Shown here: positions 16,589 through 25,331 of the stretch, in pieces
Layout: each line of letters begins with the position of its first letter
Position numbering within the stretch: the first letter of the stretch is position 1
Source of the DNA: BP-133 sp040756995
Lineage (GTDB): Bacteria > Actinomycetota > Acidimicrobiia > IMCC26256 > BP-133
DNA length: 51,669 bases
Direction: 5' to 3'
NCBI GenBank assembly: GCA_040756995.1
Contig: JBFLYK010000044.1
Location: 1-51,669, forward strand
Made by a program: the position numbers and the translations under genes
The notes under the pieces: model-generated
Told to the model about the DNA's origin: nothing
The model's input: the letters and a program-made list of their open reading frames with translations, nothing else
Databases searched by the model: none

Positions 16589-18182
16589 GCAGCGATCGGA
16601 ACTGCCGGACTTTTACCCGCTCAACAGCGAGACCGCCGAGCAACAAAACGGCAGCAAATGGTATTGCCCGGGTTCCCATGCCAAGCCACGATGACACTGT
16701 GCCGATCTGAAGGGCCGTCGCGCTCACTGCTGCCGTTAGTCCTAAAGCGAAAGCGGCTAACGGGGGGCGTCGCCAGTCGGACCCGGACTTTCTCCGAACC
16801 AATGCGAGAAGGACCAACGTTCCAAGAGCATTGCCGATGATGGACCCGTAGAGCGCGCCTTCAAACCCGACCACGAGAGTGAGGCCCAGGCTCGCTACAC
16901 TATTGACCATCAGGTTCGCTAGCGCACTAACGGCAACGACTTTGTGCCACCCGTAACCAATCGCCTTGAAGTACGTGGGTGCGCCGCACAGAGCGAAACC
17001 CATCGCGATGGTGAAAAGGCGAATGGCGGAGTCAACCTCTTGGACATTCGAGTCGAGCCACAGTCGAGCAAAGGCCGGTCCAAACACGAAAACGCCGGAA
17101 AGGACCATCGCGCCGATCACCATGGTCGCCTTGCCAAGCAGGTGATCAATCCTCTTGAGCCTGTCTGGCTCCCGAACTCTGAGTTCCGCACTCGCCGCGA
17201 GGAGCGGGACCAAGGGAAGAAGGGCGAGCCCCTTCGCTTGCAGCACGAGACTGGTCCCGATCTGGAATGCAGCAACAGCCTCGGATCCGACGATGTGCGA
17301 GAGAATCAGCTTATCCCACTGATTATCCACGACGTCCGCGACTTGCGATACCAGGGCGAGTCCTGAGAACGCAAGATATGAGGTGAGGGCCTCTCGTGAA
17401 ACTCGAATGAGCCTTACTCGTAACGCCGGCACAAACCTTCGCGAGGCGACCCACTGCCAAGCGAGTGTCGCCAGAAGCGAGACGCAGCTTCCCCAGAACA
17501 GCGCCCACAGCCCCTGACCGGCTCGAATTCCGATCGCGGTCACGGCGAGGTTGATCGGAACACCGACAGCTCGAGCGATATTTTCAACGTCTCCGCGTTG
17601 GATCCCTCGCAGCACGGCGAAGTAGGCGTTGGCCACGACGGACAGCGCGAGCAAGCCAATCGTGCAGCGGATCAAGAGCTCGACGTTCTGATCCGAGTAG
17701 CCCGGTACGCCCGCCGGAAAAGCAAACTCACGCAAGAACGGAGCGGCTACAAACCCAGCGAAAAAAACACAGCTCATGATCCCAACGAGCAGCGTGATGC
17801 CCTGCTGGACAGCCTGAACCAGACCGTGCAGGTTACCTTCGCCTCGGGCGGCTGCCACCCGCCGGACAATCTCCGTACGGACACCAGCGTCGGAAAGACC
17901 CCCGATCGTGAGCACTGACGCGACGGTTACCCATGCGCCATACAGCTCGGCTCCAAGAGAGTCCAGAATCAGCGGCAACATCGCGAGGTTGACCACGAAT
18001 GTGACAAGCGTGCCTGCCGCTGCACTAACGGACGCCAGCCGGAGAGTCCTGCTCGAGGTACCGATCGCTGGATTCGCCATTCCCGTTGCCGACGAAAGAG
18101 CGTCGTCCAGAGGGACGCCGCTGTGTTGGGAGGCCGGCTTAGAGTAGGATCTGGCAACTTTCGTGGACATCAACGCGGACAA
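16560..18182 (-). CDS. Polysaccharide repeat-unit flippase (Wzx-like)
   Basis: 540 residues with 12-14 hydrophobic segments, starting after a polar N-terminus of about 45 residues. The first segment region, TLRLASVSAAAGTLVTFVVN then LGAELYGAWVTVASVLTIGG, is typical of the MATE/oligosaccharide flippase superfamily. Expected to move undecaprenyl-linked repeat units across the membrane. Its start overlaps the end of the polymerase gene by 13 bases and its end overlaps the next glycosyltransferase. Confidence 0.85.
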   Translation of the reverse strand: MSALMSTKVARSYSKPASQHSGVPLDDALSSATGMANPAIGTSSRTLRLASVSAAAGTLVTFVVNLAMLPLILDSLGAELYGAWVTVASVLTIGGLSDAGVRTEIVRRVAAARGEGNLHGLVQAVQQGITLLVGIMSCVFFAGFVAAPFLREFAFPAGVPGYSDQNVELLIRCTIGLLALSVVANAYFAVLRGIQRGDVENIARAVGVPINLAVTAIGIRAGQGLWALFWGSCVSLLATLAWQWVASRRFVPALRVRLIRVSREALTSYLAFSGLALVSQVADVVDNQWDKLILSHIVGSEAVAAFQIGTSLVLQAKGLALLPLVPLLAASAELRVREPDRLKRIDHLLGKATMVIGAMVLSGVFVFGPAFARLWLDSNVQEVDSAIRLFTIAMGFALCGAPTYFKAIGYGWHKVVAVSALANLMVNSVASLGLTLVVGFEGALYGSIIGNALGTLVLLALVRRKSGSDWRRPPLAAFALGLTAAVSATALQIGTVSSWLGMGTRAIPFAAVLLLGGLAVERVKVRQFRSLRGAARSTSW

Positions 18183-19435
18183 TCCTGTTGCGCGGCCCGT
18201 CCGACCGCTGTTCCGACCAGTACTGCCAACGGACCCATGAAGAACAAGTAAATAATCGAGTTGTCCGTAAACATCGTAAGCATCAACGCTACAGTCGCCA
18301 ACGCGGCGGCTCTGTAAATGGGAGCTTCAATGGCACCGTCAGAACGTGTGAGGGCCCATAGTTTCCTCAGGAGACTGACCAACCCAGCGACAAAGAGGAA
18401 TGCACCCACAATCCCATAATCGTGGAGCAGTCTCAAATACTCATTCAGCGGGTGGGCCCCGTAACCAGCGAAGTTGCTTCGAATCACCTTGGAAGCCGAG
18501 CCAGCACCTCGTCCTAGAAAAGGGCTTCCGCGCCAAGAGTCGACAGTGGTCTGCCAGTAGGCAGCTCGTCCCGACGAAGCGATTTCCAAGCCAGCAACCT
18601 TGATCGGTTTGTATCCGCCAAGAAACCGGTCATGAAACATTGGCACTTTGAATGCCATGATAAGCATGACTCCAAGGGTCATGACGCCGAAAACGACCGC
18701 ACGTCTCCCATACCTACGCTTCAGGTTGAGCTTAAGAGGCGAGAGCGCCAAAATCAGGAAGACTCCGGTCGCGAGGGCCATCCGTGAACCGCTCAGGCAA
18801 ACCAGGGCCACAAGCAGCCACGCGAGTCTCAAGGACCGCTTCCTGTTGGCGCCGGGCGCGCATAGCAGAACACATGCGCCGAGAATTGCCACCAGAGCGA
18901 ACTGGCGCGGCGAGACCCAACGGGGCGCTCCAAACTTCACCAGAAGCCAGTTCCCGCTGTATAGGGCAGCGCTTCCCCATGCGAGCCGCCGGCCGCATGC
19001 AAGAACGACGTTCTGGAGGCTCCCACTTCGTTGCCCTTCACGCGCTGCAACCAAGCCGAGGGTCAGGAAGACCCCTAATACTGCGAGATTCTGAATTCCG
19101 TCGGATGTCGGGCCGTGCACTGCACTCGTTACCGCCACCCATAGGGCGAAAGCGATCGTCCAGCGGAATGCGCGCACTCCATGCGAAGTAGGAGCAGCGG
19201 CACATAGTGACAGGATCCCCGCGACTAGGAATGCGACCGTTAGGACCGCCAGGCCTGTTGCACCCCCGACACGCAAGAACGTAGGGAGATCCGCGAAAGC
19301 GGCGACAACAAAAATTGCCGTCAACAGAAAGCATTCGACGGTCGAAAGGCGCGAGCCAGCAAGTACCATGCTTCCGCGTTCCGGCGCCGTTCGTGTGCCG
19401 CATGCGGGCCTGTCGAGAGCTTTCAGGGTCAACAT
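18170..19435 (-). CDS. O-antigen-ligase/Wzy-type polysaccharide polymerase
   Basis: 421 residues with about ten hydrophobic segments. The large periplasmic loop and following block contain RAAYWQTTVDSWRGSPFLG, GRGAGSASKV and HPLNEYLRLLHDYGIVG, the hallmark of the O-antigen ligase/polymerase family. Together with the flippase next to it, a Wzy polymerase role is the natural reading; a ligase role is less likely in a Gram-positive envelope. AT-rich. It follows the GT4 gene after 44 bases. Confidence 0.82.
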   Translation of the reverse strand: MLTLKALDRPACGTRTAPERGSMVLAGSRLSTVECFLLTAIFVVAAFADLPTFLRVGGATGLAVLTVAFLVAGILSLCAAAPTSHGVRAFRWTIAFALWVAVTSAVHGPTSDGIQNLAVLGVFLTLGLVAAREGQRSGSLQNVVLACGRRLAWGSAALYSGNWLLVKFGAPRWVSPRQFALVAILGACVLLCAPGANRKRSLRLAWLLVALVCLSGSRMALATGVFLILALSPLKLNLKRRYGRRAVVFGVMTLGVMLIMAFKVPMFHDRFLGGYKPIKVAGLEIASSGRAAYWQTTVDSWRGSPFLGRGAGSASKVIRSNFAGYGAHPLNEYLRLLHDYGIVGAFLFVAGLVSLLRKLWALTRSDGAIEAPIYRAAALATVALMLTMFTDNSIIYLFFMGPLAVLVGTAVGRAAQQDCPR

Positions 19436-19479
19436 CTCAGAACTCTTTTCGTCTGCGCGACAGGGCGGTACAAACCCGG

Positions 19480-20637
19480 TTATGGGCGATGGAGCGCTAG
19501 TTCAATTCCGCGAGCAAAGCGCTCCGCCATGTTTTCAATCGTGTACTCAGCCGCCGCTCGGCGGCAGCCAGCAATGAGTTGCCTGCGAGCCGCTTCATTG
19601 CACAGCAACTCTTGGATTGCTGCTGCGTAGTCGGCAGGCGTGGCGCCCGCTGGGAGAAGCAGCCCGTTTTCTCCGCTCTCGAGGTACTCAATCTCGGGAG
19701 CGTGCCCGACACCGTCGATAGCGATGAGCGGCGTTTCGAGGACGAACGAATCGAGAACGGCGAGACCGACAAGCCCAGGGATCAGCATGACCTTGGCAAG
19801 GCTGAAGTACTGTGCCTTCTCGCGGTCGAAGGCTGGCCCTACGATATGGAGCCAGTCGAACCTTTTTGCGTGACCTTCGAGCTGCAACGACAACTCTCCG
19901 GCGCCGATCACAATCAGTTCGAAGTCCGAGACATTCCGTCGAACAATCTTCGAAGCCTCAAGCAGAAAATCCAATCGCTTTTCGTGGTACAGCGAGCCGC
20001 AGTAGATCGCGACGTTGGTGGTAGTGATACCGAGCTGACGCTTGAGCCGAGCAGTCGCTTCTACATCCACATCGCCCTTTGCAGCCCGAAGCGCGACTGT
20101 GTCGATTGCGTTTTGCACGCTAGTGACACGAGCTTCTGGGAACCCGAGGTCTGTCACGTAACGAGCGGAACCGTTCGTGTATGCGAACCACCAAGCCGGC
20201 CTCGTCGAAAACCAGCGCTTCAACGCCTCGCCGATACGGCTAGGATTTGAGGAAACAAGGTTTTGACCGTGCCCCCATAAGGCGAGCCGGATATGGCCCC
20301 GAGCATGGCTCCAGAAGAGGGCGTAGTTGCTGATCAGCTTGCTCGCCTGCTCAACGACAACGAGGTCACCCTCGCGAATCAAGCGCCTGTGAGGTTGCCA
20401 AACGAGTGTCTTCCGACCGAGCTTGATATACCGAGTCTTTAGGTACTGTCCCCACCGAAGGGTCGCTTCATCTCGCTTCATCGCCTCGGCGCCGGCGGCC
20501 GCGCCATAGCCAACGATAAGCTCGATATCAGCCTCGGCCAACCGTGACCGCAAGGCTTCGAAGAACGGGACCCTATATTGCGCGATGAATTTCTGCAGGA
20601 TAACGACTCTCCGAGAGGGTCCCGCGGAGACTTTCAT
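19480..20637 (-). CDS. Glycosyltransferase (GT4-like)
   Basis: 385 residues, GT-B fold. Start RRVVILQKFIAQYRVPFFEAL is typical of GT4 enzymes with an acceptor domain; the donor side includes VAIYCGSLYHEKRLDFLLEA, LIVIGAGELSLQL and LDSFVLETPLIAID. The E-x7-E motif is not canonical at that last block. The sugar is unknown. Overlaps the WecG/TagA gene upstream by ATGA, so translation is coupled. Confidence 0.78.
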   Translation of the reverse strand: MKVSAGPSRRVVILQKFIAQYRVPFFEALRSRLAEADIELIVGYGAAAGAEAMKRDEATLRWGQYLKTRYIKLGRKTLVWQPHRRLIREGDLVVVEQASKLISNYALFWSHARGHIRLALWGHGQNLVSSNPSRIGEALKRWFSTRPAWWFAYTNGSARYVTDLGFPEARVTSVQNAIDTVALRAAKGDVDVEATARLKRQLGITTTNVAIYCGSLYHEKRLDFLLEASKIVRRNVSDFELIVIGAGELSLQLEGHAKRFDWLHIVGPAFDREKAQYFSLAKVMLIPGLVGLAVLDSFVLETPLIAIDGVGHAPEIEYLESGENGLLLPAGATPADYAAAIQELLCNEAARRQLIAGCRRAAAEYTIENMAERFARGIELALHRP

Positions 20638-21437
20638 GCCACTCGTACCTCTGCAGCAGGCTTCGACTGCACCGGGGTCGCTCGCCCAAACTTCATCATT
20701 TGCCTGACAAGAAGGGCGAGGTAGAGTGGGTTAAGCTTGAGATATCGCGCCCAAAGCCGCCGAGGGTCCTGAAGGAGGCGATAGAGCCACTGGAGCCCCC
20801 AGCTCTGCATCCACGCTGGCGGTTCAACGAGCAACCCGGCGTGGTAATCAAATGCAGCGCCGACGGCGAGCAGCGGCATTCGAAGTTGGTCACGGTACTC
20901 GTACGCAAAGATTTCCTGTCGAGGGCATCCCAACCCAACAAAGGTTATTTGCGCACCGGAATGCGAGATTCGATCAGTGATCTGCGCCTTTTCCTCAGCG
21001 TTGACAGTTCGAAATTTGGACGGTTCAGCGCCTGCAATTTTCAAACTAGGGAAGCGATCCTCCAGGTTGGCGACGAGGCGGTCGAGCACCTCCTGTCGAC
21101 TTCCATAAAAGAAGACGGGCAAGCCCTGGTCGGCGGCCGCCGCCAAGACCTTCAGCGTCAGGACGGGGCCATAGACACGCTCGCGCAAACCCACCTTGTA
21201 CAGGAGGTTCAGGGCCCATCGGACAGGTTGGCCGTCGGGAGTGACCAACTCGAGGTCGTTCAACCGATAGCGGTGCTCATCGTCTTCTACGCCCGTCATG
21301 ACGCCGTGGACGGCAAGGGCGCTGACTCCATACGGCCGGCCCTCTTTCGCCGCCCGGATGATCCGGTCCACGGCGGCTTCGTAGTCAACGGCGTCAATCA
21401 TGACGCCGAGGACGCTCTTCTTGCCGTGGTCGATCAT
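20634..21437 (-). CDS. WecG/TagA/CpsF family glycosyltransferase (GT26)
   Basis: 267 residues. Signatures: LVTPDGQPVRW, VFFYGSRQEVLDRL, FVGLGCPRQEIFAYEY, LAVGAAFDYHAG and PAWMQSWGLQWLYRLLQDP. Members transfer ManNAc, ManNAcA or related sugars from UDP to undecaprenyl-linked intermediates, usually as the second sugar. It begins 1 base after the epimerase stop, in the same operon. Confidence 0.92.
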   Translation of the reverse strand: MIDHGKKSVLGVMIDAVDYEAAVDRIIRAAKEGRPYGVSALAVHGVMTGVEDDEHRYRLNDLELVTPDGQPVRWALNLLYKVGLRERVYGPVLTLKVLAAAADQGLPVFFYGSRQEVLDRLVANLEDRFPSLKIAGAEPSKFRTVNAEEKAQITDRISHSGAQITFVGLGCPRQEIFAYEYRDQLRMPLLAVGAAFDYHAGLLVEPPAWMQSWGLQWLYRLLQDPRRLWARYLKLNPLYLALLVRQMMKFGRATPVQSKPAAEVRVA

Positions 21438-21438
21438 G

Positions 21439-22506
21439 TCAGGCAGCCCAGCGGTCGGCGTTGAACTCGAACATCTCGGCGAGGATGGCCTCGACGTCGT
21501 AGGTGAGCTTCCAGTTCGGGTAGTGCTCCTCGAAGCGGCCGTTGTCGCCGATCCACCAGATGTGATCGCCGATGCGGTTGGTCTCGCTGTACGACCAGAT
21601 CATCTCTCGGCCGGTGATGCGCTCAGCGGTGGCGATGGCCTCGAGAACCGAGGTATTGGAGAAGCGGCCGCCACCGATGTTGTAGATCTCAGCGGATCTT
21701 GGCGCCTTGAAGAACTCGGCGAAGGCGGCGATCAGGTCGGCGCTGTGGATGGCGTCGCGCACCTGCTTGCCTTTGTAGCCGTACACCGTGTAGTGGGTGC
21801 CGGTCATGGCGCAGCGCATGACGTAGCCGAGGAAGCCGTGGAGCTCGGCGGCGGAGTGGTTCGGGCCAGTCAGGGTGCCGCCACGGAAGCAGGCGGTGGC
21901 CATGCCGAAGTAGCGGCCGTACTCCTGAACCATCACATCGGCCGCCACCTTGGAGGCCCCGAAGACGCTGTGAAGCGTGGCGTCGATCGACATGTCCTCG
22001 CGGATGCCTCCGACGTAGGTGTGGGACGGATCGATCTCGTAGCGGGTATCGAGCTCGACCAGCGGCAAACGGTTCGGCGTGTCGCCGTACACCTTGTTGG
22101 TTGATGTGAAGATGAACGCGGCGTCCGGGCAATGCAGCCGAGTTGCCTCGAGGACGTTGAGCGTGCCGCCGGCGTTCACGTCGAAATCAGTGAACGGCTC
22201 CTTGGCCGCCCAGTCGTGGGACGGCTGGGCCGCGGTGTGGATCACCAGTTCGATGCGGCGCCCGTACTGGGAGAACAGCTTGAACAGCGTCTCACGGTCG
22301 CGGATGTCGGCGCCGACGTGGCGGTAGGCGGGGCCCAGGACGCGCTCCAAGCGGGCGACGTTCCAAGCGGTCGAGCCCTCCTGGCCGAAGAATACGCTCC
22401 GCATATCGTTGTCGATTCCGACGACGTCGAGACCGGCGTTGGCGAAGTGGAGCGTGGCTTCCGAGCCGATGAGGCCTGCGGATCCGGTGATGATTGCGAC
22501 GCTCAT
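21439..22506 (-). CDS. NAD-dependent nucleotide-sugar epimerase (CDP-paratose 2-epimerase-like)
   Basis: 355-residue extended SDR protein. TGSAGLIGSE is the NAD site; STNKVYGDTPNRLPLVE, FRGGTLTGPNHSAAELHGFL and YTVYGYKGKQVRDAIHS match the RfbE/CDP-tyvelose epimerase-like branch. The catalytic YxxxK position reads FGASK, with Phe for Tyr (codon TTC), which I recall as common in this branch; substrate and exact chemistry are therefore uncertain. First gene of the long polysaccharide operon; a promoter-like element lies at 22563-22588. Confidence 0.82.
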   Translation of the reverse strand: MSVAIITGSAGLIGSEATLHFANAGLDVVGIDNDMRSVFFGQEGSTAWNVARLERVLGPAYRHVGADIRDRETLFKLFSQYGRRIELVIHTAAQPSHDWAAKEPFTDFDVNAGGTLNVLEATRLHCPDAAFIFTSTNKVYGDTPNRLPLVELDTRYEIDPSHTYVGGIREDMSIDATLHSVFGASKVAADVMVQEYGRYFGMATACFRGGTLTGPNHSAAELHGFLGYVMRCAMTGTHYTVYGYKGKQVRDAIHSADLIAAFAEFFKAPRSAEIYNIGGGRFSNTSVLEAIATAERITGREMIWSYSETNRIGDHIWWIGDNGRFEEHYPNWKLTYDVEAILAEMFEFNADRWAA

Positions 22507-22562
22507 GAGTGAGACTCCTTCGAGAGACTTCGGGCGCTAAGGACCGCTCGCGCCAGTGAAAT

Positions 22563-22588
22563 TTCGACCGGCTTTAGGTCGCCCTTGA
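22563..22588 (-). promoter_or_regulatory. Candidate promoter of the epimerase operon
   Basis: On the minus strand TCAAG (22584-22588), 15 bases, GTCGAA (22563-22568). The sequence around TCAAG aligns closely with the element at 27232-27257 (shared CCTCAAGGGCG). Confidence 0.5.
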
Positions 22589-22675
22589 GGCTTTCCTGTG
22601 CTTCCCAGCTCCTCGGTGGGCCGGCGCCAAAAGTGGTGCCGCTGCCAGTCCACAACAGGCACTGCGAGCGACGCG

Positions 22676-24514
22676 CTACCGGGCGGCGTCGACCGTCTCC
22701 TGCCGCCGCTTCCAAGGGAGCCGGGACTTCTTCTCCTTGGCCTGGCCGTAGTAGCCGCCGTAGTAGGAGCCGTAGTACGAGCTGCCGCCCTTGTGGTCGG
22801 CACGGTTGAGGACCACACCCAGGAGCCTTCCGTGGGAGGCGGCCAAGGTGTCGGTCGCCTGCTTGAGGGCGCCCTTGTGGGTGCCGGCGGCGGAAGCCAC
22901 CAGGACAACGCCGTCAGCCTTGGCGGCGAGGACGGCGGCGTCGGTGACGGCCAGAACGGGCGGGCAGTCGACGATGACCACATCGGCGAGACCAGCGAGG
23001 GCGGAGAGGACCTCCTCGGCCCGCTCGGAGGCGAGCAGCTCGGCCGGGTTGGGGGGAATGCGGCCGCTGGGGAGGACCATCAGGTTCTCGATGTGCGTGG
23101 GCCGCAGGGCCTTGGCCAGGGCGGCCTGGTCGATGTGGCCGACCTCGGCGATGGGATGGCCGCCGGCATGTCCGTTGCCGTTGCCATTCATGGAGGGGCG
23201 TTTGGCAGCGTCGGCGATGACGTCGGAGAGGCCGGGGCAAGGCTCGATACCGAAGATCGCCTCCTGGCGGGGACGGCGGAGGTCGGCCGAGACCAGGATG
23301 GCCTTCATGCCGGCCTGGGCGTAGACGGCTCCGAGGTTGGAGGCCACGGTCGACTTGCCGTCGCCGGGCACCGACGAGGTGACCACGATGCGGCGCAGCG
23401 GCTGGTCGACGCCGAGGAACGTGAGGCTGGTGCGCAGGCCTCGGGCGGCCTCGGCGAAGGCGCCGAGGGGGCGCTCGACGGCGGCTACCCGGTTGGGCTC
23501 CTTCTCGGACTCCTCGTCGAGGGGCAGCTCGGCCAGGACCGGCAGGTTGGTGATCGTCGTCACGTCCTCCCGGGAACGGATCCGGTCGTCGAGCTGCTCG
23601 CGTAGGAAGGCGATTCCGAGTCCGAGCAGCAGGCCGACCATCAAGCCGAGGGCGGCGTCGCGCTTGGGCTTGGGCGACGAGGGCGCCTCGGGCGCCTCCG
23701 CCGCGGCGATCAGCTCTGACTCGCCCTTCTTCAGGCTCTTGTTGACCAGCAGGGTCTGCTGCTGGCTGTAGAGGCTTTGATACTGGTCGGCGGCGGCGGA
23801 GCGGGCCGCCAGCAGCGCCTGGTTGGGCACCGGCTCGAAGTCCTCGCGGGGGATGGGCGTGCCGGGGATCTCGATCTGCGGGTTGCCTTCGACGGGCAGC
23901 GTCACTTTGGTGGGAGGCGTCGACCGCTGCGGGTTGCGCCGCTCCCACTCCTTCTCCTGCTTGGCCCGGTCGGTCTCGATCTGCTTGTCGAGGGCGGCGA
24001 TCTGGGCCTGGAGCTCGCCCAGCTTGGGGTTGATCTCGGCCAGGGCCCTCTCGAGGCCGGAGACGGCGTTGAGGCGGCGGTTCTCGATGTAGGCGGCGGC
24101 GAAGGCGTCGGCGATGGTGGCCGCCCGGTCCGGGTCGACGTCGGTGGCCGACACGCGGACCACGTCGGTGGCACCCGACTGCGAGGCGTCGACCTGGTCG
24201 CGCAGCTCGTCGAGGTCGGCGTCGGCCACGCCCAGCTCCTCGGCGGCGGCCCGGGCCACCGCCTCGCTCTCGATGATGCCGAGCTGGGCGGAGAGGTAGC
24301 GGTCGGACTCAGCCGCGTTGCGGGAGGCGGGGCGCTGCTCCGCGCCGATCTGCTCGGCGGGGTCACCAGGGCGCAGCAGCACCTCGGCCGACGCCGTGTA
24401 CACCGGCGTCTTCGTCGCCGAGGTGACGCCGGCGGTGACGGCCACGAGGAGGGTGGCGGCCACGATCAGCGCCCAACGGCGACGCAGGATGTCGAGGTAC
24501 TGGCGAAGCTCCAT
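22676..24514 (-). CDS. Wzz-type chain-length regulator fused to BY-kinase
   Basis: 612 residues, a Wzz/CapA membrane module fused to a CapB/CpsD-type tyrosine autokinase. TM1 is near residues 12-35, a coiled region spans about 140-190, TM2 is near 285-300. The kinase has Walker A VPGDGKSTVASNLG (about 385), Walker B VIVDCPPVLAVTDA (about 513) and a C-terminal Tyr cluster (SSYYGSYYGGYYGQ) for autophosphorylation. In the Walker A-prime block (SADLRRPR) the first Asp of the usual DxD is Ser. Controls polymer length and export. ATG at 24514 follows GGGGAG; a longer frame to 24541 has no such site. The candidate promoter is at 24571-24619. Confidence 0.92.
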   Translation of the reverse strand: MELRQYLDILRRRWALIVAATLLVAVTAGVTSATKTPVYTASAEVLLRPGDPAEQIGAEQRPASRNAAESDRYLSAQLGIIESEAVARAAAEELGVADADLDELRDQVDASQSGATDVVRVSATDVDPDRAATIADAFAAAYIENRRLNAVSGLERALAEINPKLGELQAQIAALDKQIETDRAKQEKEWERRNPQRSTPPTKVTLPVEGNPQIEIPGTPIPREDFEPVPNQALLAARSAAADQYQSLYSQQQTLLVNKSLKKGESELIAAAEAPEAPSSPKPKRDAALGLMVGLLLGLGIAFLREQLDDRIRSREDVTTITNLPVLAELPLDEESEKEPNRVAAVERPLGAFAEAARGLRTSLTFLGVDQPLRRIVVTSSVPGDGKSTVASNLGAVYAQAGMKAILVSADLRRPRQEAIFGIEPCPGLSDVIADAAKRPSMNGNGNGHAGGHPIAEVGHIDQAALAKALRPTHIENLMVLPSGRIPPNPAELLASERAEEVLSALAGLADVVIVDCPPVLAVTDAAVLAAKADGVVLVASAAGTHKGALKQATDTLAASHGRLLGVVLNRADHKGGSSYYGSYYGGYYGQAKEKKSRLPWKRRQETVDAAR

Positions 24515-24570
24515 GAGTCTCCCCGAGAGAGGCGGGCGCACCGGCCCGGAAAAATGCGTTGCAACGACTC

Positions 24571-24619
24571 ATCGACGGTGAATTGAGCTGCCTTTAGGGC
24601 CCAGGCGGACCCCTAGGGG
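24571..24619 (-). promoter_or_regulatory. Candidate promoter with CCCCTAGGGG site, upstream of Wzz/BY-kinase
   Basis: On the minus strand: CCCCTAGGGG (24610-24619), 13 bases, TAAAG (24592-24596), 15 bases, GTCGAT (24571-24576). The closest match in the window to the TAAA-N15-GCCGATAA pattern of FliA/WhiG sigma factors. Confidence 0.55.
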
Positions 24620-24651
24620 ACACCCCTCATCCCGGCTATTGCCTCGGACGC

Positions 24652-24687
24652 GGCACCGCCGCTCCCAGGGAAGGGAGCGGCGGTGCC
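24652..24687 (-). terminator. Strong hairpin after the secreted-protein gene
   Basis: Perfect 15-base arms (24652-24666 and 24673-24687) around AGGGAA. It lies 28 bases past the stop of the minus-strand gene at 24716. There is no T-run, so it would be a terminator of the T-less kind seen in high-GC actinobacteria. Confidence 0.6.
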
Positions 24688-24715
24688 AGACGAGCAAAAC
24701 CGGGCGAGTTTGGGG

Positions 24716-25207
24716 CTACGAAGAGGGCCCCACCACCGAGTCGACCTCGATCTCGGCCTGGACCGGGTCACCCACCGGCGTGTTGCCGTCAACGGCCTGG
24801 AAGGTGAAGGTCAGCGTGTCCTGGTCGCAGGGGAACGGGAAGTCCGTCGGGTTGGTGTAGAAGGTCTCGTTCTTGAGGAGCCGCACGACCAGCTGACCGT
24901 CGAGCTTGACGTCGACGGCGTCGACGCCGGGCTTGGCGAAGAGCGTGTCGAGCTCGCCGGCGAGGAGGTTGCGGGTCGTCTTGAAGAAGCCGGTGGCCCG
25001 GCCGGTCCCGTTGCCGGAACCATTCCCGCCGCCCGACGCGCCGCCGACGCCGCCCGACGCCCCGCCGTCGCACGTGATCTCGAACTTGTCACCGGCCACG
25101 ACCGGGCGCAGCTCGGGGTCGCGCAGCGAGACGGCGCCAGCGATGCCGGCCGGGACAACGACCGCCAGCCCGATCACGCCCAGGAGGACCTTCCTGTTCT
25201 TTCGCAT
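24716..25207 (-). CDS. Small secreted protein of unknown function
   Basis: 163 residues. An N-terminal basic stretch and hydrophobic segment (VLLGVIGLAVVVPAGIAGAV) form a signal or anchor; a Gly/Ser/Asn low-complexity run sits near 50-70. Two cysteines (FEITCDGG and FPFPCDQD) could form a disulfide. The C-terminal part is beta-rich and ends VQAEIEVDSVVGPSS. No family was recognised. ATG follows AAGGGA. It lies between the DUF4012 gene and the Wzz/BY-kinase, hence probably part of the surface-polymer set. Confidence 0.7.
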   Translation of the reverse strand: MRKNRKVLLGVIGLAVVVPAGIAGAVSLRDPELRPVVAGDKFEITCDGGASGGVGGASGGGNGSGNGTGRATGFFKTTRNLLAGELDTLFAKPGVDAVDVKLDGQLVVRLLKNETFYTNPTDFPFPCDQDTLTFTFQAVDGNTPVGDPVQAEIEVDSVVGPSS

Positions 25208-25331
25208 GAGTGTTTCCCTTCAGTTGAGGCTTGGGCGCGATCCGCCCCACCAATAAAGAAGATAAGGAGTCGAGGCCGCCATGGAACGGGGGCGATCCCC
25301 CTGGGGGCGGCCGGTGTACAGGTTCAGAGGT

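Noticed and set aside
25297..25307. CCCCCTGGGGG site upstream of the small secreted protein gene as a member of the CTAG set
   Set aside because: It lacks the CTAG centre and no promoter element of the set follows it.
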